Shown: positions 56,721 through 64,000 of the stretch, in pieces | Position numbering within the stretch: position 1 is the stretch's first letter | How the letters are laid out: every line of letters starts with the position of its first letter | Notes under the pieces: model-generated | The model's input: the letters and a program-made list of their open reading frames with translations, nothing else | Database searches by the model: none | What the model was told of the DNA's origin: nothing | Assembly: GCA_963576565.1 (NCBI GenBank) | Contig: OY755038.1 | Span: forward strand, 177,622,438-177,686,437 | Source of the DNA: Aspidapion aeneum | Taxonomy: Eukaryota > Arthropoda > Insecta > Coleoptera > Brentidae | DNA length: 64,000 nt | Direction: 5' to 3' | Position numbers and translations under genes: made by a program

Positions 56721-59516
56721 TTATATTGTCTTGACCAGTTCATCAGCGAAAAATTCATCCAGACTGTAGTATGCTTTTGAATTTAAGAAGAGCTTTATTT
56801 TATTTTTGATTCTCTGTGGGGGTTGGCCACGAAGGGAGAGAGGGAGAGTATTCCAGACTTTTATTATATTGTGTTTTACATTTTTTAGGATGTAAGAGTA
56901 GTGTGCCGTTTCAGTTTTTAGGTTTTCTTTAAATCTTGTGTTGTGACTATGGTCTGATTTTAATTTTTCAAAGATATCTGAGTTTTCAGAGACAAACTTT
57001 ATGCATTCTATGATATAAATATTAAAAACTGTTTGAATGTTACTTTGAATGAAGAGATTTCTACAAATTTCTGTGTTTTTTTGTTTATAAATTGTCCTCA
57101 GGCACCTTTTTTGCAATCGAAGAACTCTCTCTGCCTCTGAGACACCCCCCAGAAAATCACCCCGTATCTTACTCTTGATTGAACGTAAGCCTGACATGCA
57201 GTTAGCGCTGCTGAGAGTCCAGCTGTATCTCTTAATACTCTTAGCGCATAGCAATATTTGCTCATGTTTTTTGCTAGTTGGTCGATATGAGCGTGCCAGT
57301 CTAGTCTTTCATCCAGCACCACCCCGAGGAATGTGACTGATTCCTTGGTTGTGATGGTGGCGTTATTGTATTCGATCTCTACTTTCTCTGGTTTCAAATT
57401 GAAGTTTATTATTTGAGTTTTGTCTACATTGAGCATAATATTATTTTGTGTAAACCAGTTATGTAAAGTAGAGAGCGATTCTTTTACATTTTTTATACAA
57501 GTTTCTTTGGTTTTCTCGGTGCAGATTATGGAAGTATCATCTGCAAAAAGTACAACTTCATTTCTTAGAATGTCAGCAACGTCATTTGTGTAAATTAAAT
57601 ACAGTAAAGGGCCTAGGATCGAACCCTGGGGCACGCCTTTCTTTAGGTGTGCAAAATTTGATTTTTTTAACTCCCCTTGGCTATTTTCTGCAATGATACA
57701 CTGTTCCCTATAACTTAGATATGATTTGAATAAGTTTTGCGGTGTCTGTCGAACTCCGATTCTCTCAAGCTTCCGACAGAGCAAACCGTGGTCTACGCTG
57801 TCAAAAGCCTTTGAGAGATCGAGGCAGACTGCCATAGTTACATTGTTTTTGTTGCGGGACTCCAGGATTTGATCCAGTGCTGTATAGATAGCTCTTATAG
57901 TTGATTTCCCTTTTCTAAATCCATTTTGTTTTTCACTTAAAATTGTGTTTTCTTCTAAAAATTTCAGAAGTCTGTTATAAATTATCCTCTCAAATATTTT
58001 ACTGAAATTAGACAATAAAGAAATTGGTCTATAATTTTTTAATTCATTTAAAGGACCTTTTTTATGAATTGGTTTGAGTAGCGCTATTTTTAGATTTGAA
58101 GGAAACACACCGGTTTGCAGGGAAAGATTTACTATGTATGCCAATGGCTCAGCTAAACTGTTTGCAGCTGATTTTATGAGGCTTACCGGAACTTCGTCAT
58201 AGCCAGTTGATTTTTTATTTTTTAGGTTTTTAATGATTTTAATAATCTCAAAAGGTGTTGCTGGCTCAAAGACTAGACTGTTGGCACATCTGATGTCATC
58301 TGTATTTTCCTGGTCAACCCCCCCTGGCACTACGTCTGGGCAGACATTTAAGAAGAAGTCGTTTACGTCGTTAAGGAAGCTTGTCTCATTTTCGTAGTTA
58401 AAATGGTTTAGGATAGAATCTTTTTTTGTTGTTTTATTAGATGTAACTTTTTTTTATTAAATTCCAAGTTGCCTGAGTTTTGTTTTCAGCATTTTGGATA
58501 AGGTTTTTATTGCTTATCAATTTAGCCATTTTTATTACTTGTTTAAGAGTGTTGGAGTATTTTTTATAGTATTCATTTGAAGTTCCCGTTCTTACGTTTT
58601 CGAATAGTATTCTTTTATTTTTACAGGAAGTTTTTATGCCTGTTGTAATTCAGCTTTGTGTTGGTTTTATTTTTTGTTTTCTTTTTTTAACTGGAAATAT
58701 TAGGTTCAATTTTTGTGAAATTATACACTCAAAGCGAGAGAAAGCCCTGTTGACATCAGTCTCATCACAAATGCCCCCCCAATCGTAATGCTGTATCTCA
58801 TCACAAAATTTGTTAATATTATTTTGTGAAAAGACCCGTGTAGACTTTATTTTTTGAGAACTTTTATTTTTATTTAAGTCTTCTAAGGGTACAGTGATTA
58901 TTTTATTGTTAAGATAGTTGTTAAAATTTGGGAAAAAATGGTCAATACAAGATATTTTTTCGTTATTTATACAGTTTGATTGTCTGGTAGCATCAAAAAT
59001 GGTTTGCTCATAATTAAATGAATGCAATAAGTCTAGAAATTTGTTTTTGTTACTGTCATTACTTACTGTTGGTGATAAGTTTATGTTGAAGTCACCTGCC
59101 CATATGACTCTGTAGTTCATGAAACTAGCACTGACCTCCCTGCACAGCCCCTCGAAAACATCAAGGAATATGTCGCAACTCCCCTTGCATGACCTGTAAA
59201 CACAGAAGATTAAAATTTTATCAGTTTTGTTTATTAAGGGGCAAAATTCTATCTGACCTTCTATACAAAAGTTTTTAAAGGTATTAAGTTCTTCAAATTT
59301 TTCTTCTTCGTTCTTCACAAAAATGCACACTCCACAATGAAGAATTTCTGTGCGTGTGTATGAGGAAAGAAGGGTAAACCCCTCTAATTTGATGAATGCT
59401 TCTTCTTCTTGTTTTAGCCAAGTTTCGGAAAGGCAAACAACCTGGTGGTCTGTGTTTACTGTTTTTAAGGCTACTTCTAGTTCCAGTGTTTTGTTTCGCA
59501 GGCTCTGGATGTTCAT
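56721..59516 (-). pseudogene. LINE B ORF2, endonuclease-reverse transcriptase with three breaks
   Basis: Endonuclease 59516-58650: MNIQSLRNKTLELE, CLSETWLKQEE, VIWAGDFNINLSP, CIDHFFPNF; I do not see a clear SDH motif after IITVPLE. Linker, then reverse transcriptase (58330-57098): LKNYRPISLLSNFSKIFERI, EKQNGFRKGKSTI, VAVCLDLSKAFDSVDH (Asp), GVPQGSILGPLLYL, VVLFADDTSII (both Asp). The C-terminus continues at 57254-56721. Breaks: a TGA where Trp is expected (TQS.ITTGIK) near 58650, a frameshift in an A-run near 58448, and a frameshift in a G-run near 57155 (FWG to GVSEAERVL). Otherwise close to a working ORF2. Confidence 0.85.
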
Positions 59517-59527
59517 GTGGAAAATGT

Positions 59528-60772
59528 TTAGTTCATTTTTTGCGGTTTGGTGTGTCTGGCTACACTTTTGTTGTCCCTGTGATCTGGGCTCTGTCGTAGT
59601 CTCAGAAAAAAGTTTACAATGGTGCCCTTAGGCCACATTTCAGGCGCCATTACCTGCTCTTTTACATGTGTAGGTATTTCTACCTTGAAGCTGCTCTTGA
59701 TTCTTGCAGTTTTAGTCTTCATTTTTGTAACAAGCGCTTTTATGTTTGTAGTTGTTTCAATGTACTGTTTGACGTCATCTGCGCTGGTTTTTGCTTCCAG
59801 CCCCGATATAAAAAGGCACGTTCCCCTTTGCGATGGCTGAAGGGGGCATTGTCCATTGTTTCCTACGACGGGGGCAGGTCGTTGGCCTGTTTCTTGTTTA
59901 CGTGTGAAGGCGGTTTTGTTCGCCTTCTTCTTATAGTTAACAGTCGTGAACTGGGCCTCTTCAGATTCGGGCGTTTCTTGTTGGGTGGTACCTGTGATGG
60001 TGGTACCTACATTTTGTTCGCAATTTTGTGTTTCCCCGTTATTTTTTTTGGGTGACTTGGACAATAGGGATGTGGTTCTGCTTGTCAATGTCATCAGTTG
60101 CTGTTTATCAGCTGTTTGCGACGTTGTCGGTTTTCCTATATCGCCGTGTACGTTATTCTCGGTCACGTGCACGTCGTATTCTGTGGGATCAGCTGATTCT
60201 TGCCGCTCTTGCCTATCTTTACAGTGGTCTGTGGAGATCTTTTTCGTTGGCCTCGGATCACGTGTTCTCCTCTTGCATCTAACCATTTTTCTGATTGTGC
60301 TGTTGTCACTGTCACCTTGCAGTGTTGTCGGCTCTTCCGATACTTCCCATGTTTGCGGGGAATCCTCTGTTGATTGTAACAGCTTTCTCCTTGACTTTTT
60401 CTTTAGATTTTTCTTACATAAATTTTCTTGGAGAGATTTTACTTTATCTTCCAGTAATTTCTTGTTTTCCGCCAGTAATTGGTTTTTTTCCTGCAATTCC
60501 GCCACTAATTGTTCTAGTAGTTCGATTTTTTCGTGTGTTTCTATCGCGTTTTCTTCGATGTTTTTTTGTGACCTTGTCGCGTCGTCACAGCATTTAACTC
60601 GCGTTTCGTCCACAAAAGTTAACTTTTTCGACCAATCTCTGGTTGCACAGGCCAGATGAAAGGAATTTCCACAGTTTATGCACGTTACCGAACTACATTT
60701 TTTGGTTTTGCAGCAAAAATAATTGATTTTTTGGCGGAGCACATTTTCGTGCTCTTTATCAAGGCTTGCCAT
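59528..60772 (-). CDS. LINE B ORF1, 414 codons, PHD-like finger and coiled coil
   Basis: Intact frame. A PHD-like finger at residues 15-65 (FCCKTKKC, CINCGNSFHLAC, VKCCDD), a coiled coil at about 75-125 (IELLEQLVAELQEKNQLLAE), and a long charged, Thr/Ser-rich linker. Then comes a folded C-terminal domain with GTCLFISGLEAKTSADDVKQ and MAPEMWPKGTIVNFF, typical of ORF1 proteins of CR1-like and related insect LINEs. It should bind the element RNA. The ORF2 frame is already open upstream of the ORF1 stop (NELNIFHMNIQSLRNK), so the two frames overlap. Confidence 0.85.
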   Translation of the reverse strand: MASLDKEHENVLRQKINYFCCKTKKCSSVTCINCGNSFHLACATRDWSKKLTFVDETRVKCCDDATRSQKNIEENAIETHEKIELLEQLVAELQEKNQLLAENKKLLEDKVKSLQENLCKKNLKKKSRRKLLQSTEDSPQTWEVSEEPTTLQGDSDNSTIRKMVRCKRRTRDPRPTKKISTDHCKDRQERQESADPTEYDVHVTENNVHGDIGKPTTSQTADKQQLMTLTSRTTSLLSKSPKKNNGETQNCEQNVGTTITGTTQQETPESEEAQFTTVNYKKKANKTAFTRKQETGQRPAPVVGNNGQCPLQPSQRGTCLFISGLEAKTSADDVKQYIETTTNIKALVTKMKTKTARIKSSFKVEIPTHVKEQVMAPEMWPKGTIVNFFLRLRQSPDHRDNKSVARHTKPQKMN

Positions 60773-60775
60773 GTT

Positions 60776-63700
60776 GCCAACGCTTGGAAGACCTTAAACT
60801 TGCCGACCCATCTTATTTCAAATCTAGACCTGTGGACCTGGTTATTGGTTGCGAGCTATTCGCACAGATATTCAAGGAGGGCAGGGTTCTTGGACAGGTA
60901 GCGCAGCCTTCAGCCCTTGAAACTATCTTTGGCTGGGTCGTCATGGGAAAGGTTGACGAAGTAGGTAGTCTTACGGAACGAACCAGTTGTTTTTTGACGA
61001 GTCATTCACCTCCTTTAGAGGTCATTCTCCCTAGGTATTGGGAAATCGAACATTTGCCTAAAAAACAAATCTTATCAAAGAAAGAAAAACAAGCAGAATC
61101 AATTTTTACTGCTAATGTATTACGGCAACCGAGCGGTAGGTTCATGGTAGATCTTCCGTTTAAAGATAAAATAAACCCTGACCTAGGAAATACTTATCCG
61201 CAAGCTTATCGTAGATTTTTACTTCTAGAAAATAGATTAATCAAAAATCCTGATCTGTACACTGCCTATTCAAGTTTCATGCAAGACTATATCGATTCTA
61301 ATCATATGAGTTTAGTTTTATCTAGTCAACCAAAGGTCGACGGATCGTGTTTTTTAGCACATCAGTGCGTACTAAAGCCGGAAAGCTAAAGTACAAAATT
61401 AAGGGTAGTCTGGGATTGTTCGGCAGTCACCCCAAAAAATATTAGTCTCAATGACACATTGTTATCTGGACCGAAACTTCAAAAGGATATTGCTTCTTTA
61501 CTCCTTACGTTTCGTCTTAATCCTATTGCCTACATTGCTGACATCAAACAGATGTTCCGTCAAGTCCTTATCACCGTCCTTCATCAAAGGATATTGTGGA
61601 GGTTTTCTCCACACATGACCCACTTTCAGTGTGGGAACTTTCTACTGTCACTTTTGGCATGACATGCTCACCTTTTCTAGCCATGCGTACCTTAAATGAG
61701 CTGGCAGAGAGAGAAAAGGAACGTTTTCCTATGGCTAGTACTGTTCTAAAAACGTCAATCTATATCGACGATATCTTGGGAACTAGCCCTTCGCTTTCTG
61801 AAGCTCTCTCCCTTCAAACAGAACTCAATGATTTGTTGAAGTCGGGAGGATTTGAACTTAAAAAATGGGCAAGCAATTGTCCTGAGTTATTGACAACATT
61901 GCCAGAGTCCGATCGTCAAATGCCTCTCTCTTTCGACAAGGAGGAACCCCACTTTATCAAAGTTTTAGGACTTCAATGGCATCCAAAAAACGACATTTTT
62001 TCTTATCAATGCCGAATGAAGGACAAACCCCCAACCAAACGTTCTATTTTATCTATCATAGGAACAATCTTCGATCCCTTAGGTTTTCTTTGTCCCTTGT
62101 TGCTACAAGCAAAATTTATTTAGCAACAGTTGTGGATTTCGAAAATAGGCTGGGACGAAGAACCAGATTCTTCTATCATCGACTCTTTGAACAAACTTCG
62201 TTCTGAATTCCCGCTTCTTTCCAATTTTCAATTACCCCGACAAATCAAACTGTCAAAAATCAATACCTGTCAAATCATCGGCTTCTGTGGCGCTTCAATT
62301 CGAGGCTACGCAGGCGTCGTATATTTTCGTGTAGAAGAGGAAAACAATTTATCTGTTTCTCTCATATCTGCAAAATCTAGGGTCGCGCCTATAAAGTCAC
62401 AAACTTTGGCTAGGCTAGAACTCCTAGGCGCATTTCTTTTAAGCGAATTAATTGACTTCGTTTTATCTAGCTATGAAGGAAAAATAACTTTTACAAATAT
62501 CGTTACTTTCTGCGATTCGCAAGTCGTATTGCACTGGCTTTCATCCCCTCCTAATCGCTGGCAAACCTTTGTTGGAAATCGAGTCAGTAGAATCCAAGAA
62601 ATCATTCCCTCAAACTCGTGGCGCTACATTCCTTCTGCTTTGAATGCAGCCGATATTGCGTCACGAGGGGCCACCCCTTCACAGCTCATGTCACATGACA
62701 TGTGGTGGAACGCACCGTCGTTTTTGTGGTCTCCCGAAAACCAATGGCCCGATTTTCATAAACCAAAAATGCCGATTGATTTCGGAGATATTAATCTGGA
62801 GGAAAAGCCAAAAGTCTGTTGCAATGCGATAATTGATGTCAACTTCTTAGATCAGCTTCTTATCAAATATTCCTCTATATCAAAAATTCAACGTATCATT
62901 TGTTATGTCCTTCGAATAGTTAACCTTTTTCAAAACCATTCCTATCAAAAACCCACTAAGCCCCCGGACCAAAAAGTTATTTTTGAGAATATTGTTTTTC
63001 CTACCACCGGTGAGATGCAAAGTGCGTTACACCTTCTTATCAAACGCGTGCAAGGTTCTTGTTTTTCTGAGCTTTTTTCCGCGTTATCTAAGGATAAACC
63101 AATACCGAAACCTTTGCGAAAACTTTCACCTTTTCTTGATGAGAATAATATCATTAGAGTCGGTGGCAGATTACAAAAATCTGACCTTTTGTCTTATTCT
63201 GCAAAACACCCCGTCTTACTTTCGAGTGACCATCGTTTAACTACTCTTCTTATCGAGTCCGCTCATCGACAATATCTTCATCCTGGGTTTAAAACATTAC
63301 ATAATCTGCTTTTACAGCAATTTTGGATATTATCAGCCAGACAGGCAATTCAAAGAACCGTATCCAAGTGCTTGCAATGTTTTAGAATCAACCCTAAACC
63401 CTATAGACCGCCCATAATGAGTTCACTTCCCGCTCATCGAATCAATCAACTTAAACCTTTTTCGAGTGTAGCTATCGACTTTTGTGGACCTTTCTTTGTG
63501 ATTCCTCATCGTTACCGTGGTTGTAAAGCTTTCAAATCGTAAGTCTGTGTGTTTGTCTGTACGGCCACACATTGCGTGCATTTGGAATTAACCATGGAAC
63601 TGTCCACCGAAGGGTTCGTAGGTGCATTCCATCGATTCATTTCCAGACGCGGAAGCGTGACGCAATGCTGGTCAGATCAAGGCAGTAATTTTATAGGGTT

Positions 63701-64000
63701 TCGTAACCAATTACTGGATTACGCAAGAAGTGCTGCCACCAGACTTTCTATTTGTTGGCATCTGGGACCTCCTCTCAGTCCACATTTCAATTGCCTGGCA
63801 GAAGCTGGCGTCAAAAGTTTTAAAACTCACTTTGTACGAGTTGTCGGCGACCAGAAGTTGTCTATCATGGAGATGTCCACCCTTGCCTGTCGCATAGAAG
63901 CCGTACTTAATAGTCGCCCTTTATCTCCTGCCTCTTCAGACCCACACGATCTTCAACCTCTTACCCCTGGGCATTTTTTGACACTTGAACACCTTAATTC
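60776..64000 (+). pseudogene. pol: BEL/Pao Pol, interrupted element, runs off the window
   Basis: Continues the element whose gag is at 53138. It starts in the DUF1758-type region (CQRLEDLKLADPSYF, VDLVIGCELFAQIF); the protease active site is missing. RT: VVWDCSAVTPKNISLNDTLL, IADIKQMFRQVLI, FGMTCSPFLAMRTL, SIYIDDILGTS. RNase H: IIGFCGASIRGYAG, where the usual first Asp is Gly. H2C2 finger (HRQYLHPGFKTLH, CLQC), integrase VAIDFCGPF, WSDQGSNFIG, LAEAGVKSFK. Breaks: TAA at 61387, a frameshift near 61600, TAG at 62121 and TAA at 63541. The DUF5641 end lies beyond the window. Confidence 0.9.

Larger units (their letters stand above)
56590..60775 (-). mobile_element. LINE B (CR1/jockey-like), nearly full length
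   Basis: Minus strand: ORF1 60772-59528, ORF2 59516-56721, then a short 3' UTR ending in a (TAAA)n tail at 56591-56605. The 5' end lies within a few bases of the ORF1 ATG, as in LINE A. Its 5' side borders BEL pol; its 3' side borders the RTE element. Confidence 0.85.

Noticed and set aside
59946..60659. 237-codon plus-strand ORF opposite LINE B ORF1
   Set aside because: It is cysteine- and serine-rich because it is the complement of a Lys/Glu/Thr-rich coiled-coil coding frame; no homology pattern.
1..64000. CRISPR arrays, rRNA and tRNA genes
   Set aside because: No regularly spaced direct repeats with unique spacers, and no cloverleaf or rRNA-like stretch seen on either strand.

Overview
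This is animal, almost certainly insect, nuclear DNA made almost entirely of mobile elements. The base composition is AT-rich. The coding remnants belong to families typical of insect genomes: BEL/Pao LTR retrotransposons, RTE- and CR1/jockey-like LINEs, THAP-type P elements, piggyBac, Tc1/mariner, pogo/Tigger and a THAP-DDE transposon. Introns in two of the transposon genes have GT..AG ends. I see no convincing host gene, no rRNA or tRNA and no CRISPR array. Nearly every coding region is broken. The best preserved are a 1369-codon BEL/Pao pol (48145-52254, minus), the first ORF of a LINE (59528-60772, minus) and a shortened but open RTE ORF (54544-56301, minus).

Layout. 1-12 kb: decayed fragments. 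These include a multicopy uncharacterised gene remnant, a dispersed repeat, a hairpin, a MITE with long inverted arms, a piggyBac pseudogene and a THAP/P-element pseudogene with a recognisable intron. 12.05-39.84 kb: a tandem duplication of a 13.9-kb block. Each copy holds, in order, a LINE (minus), a YqaJ-nuclease/PHD gene (plus), a MITE, a THAP/DDE transposase gene (minus), a dispersed repeat, a GC-rich RNase H tail of a second LINE, a piggyBac N-terminal end, a Tc1 fragment and a small unassigned ORF. 39.03-44.90 kb: an older 3.1-kb tandem duplication carrying two P-element pseudogenes. 44.92-45.57 kb: a pogo/Tigger-type deletion derivative with a TA target duplication. 45.87-47.46 kb: a large foldback element. 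48.1-52.3 kb: BEL/Pao pol on the minus strand. 53.1 kb to the window end: a second BEL/Pao element on the plus strand, its gag and pol separated by two LINEs (54.5-60.8 kb, minus).

What is most interesting. (1) The convergent pair of a YqaJ-type nuclease with PHD finger and a THAP/DDE_Tnp_4 transposase looks like one two-gene DNA transposon, present twice with different damage in each copy. (2) The duplications are nested: the young 13.9-kb duplication ends inside the older P-element duplication. (3) The pogo derivative has a matching empty site in a related repeat 37 kb away. (4) The two LINEs inside the BEL element, together with loss of the BEL protease region, record a layered insertion history. 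All identities are by-eye estimates, family names come from motif recognition, and assembly artefact remains possible for the tandem blocks.
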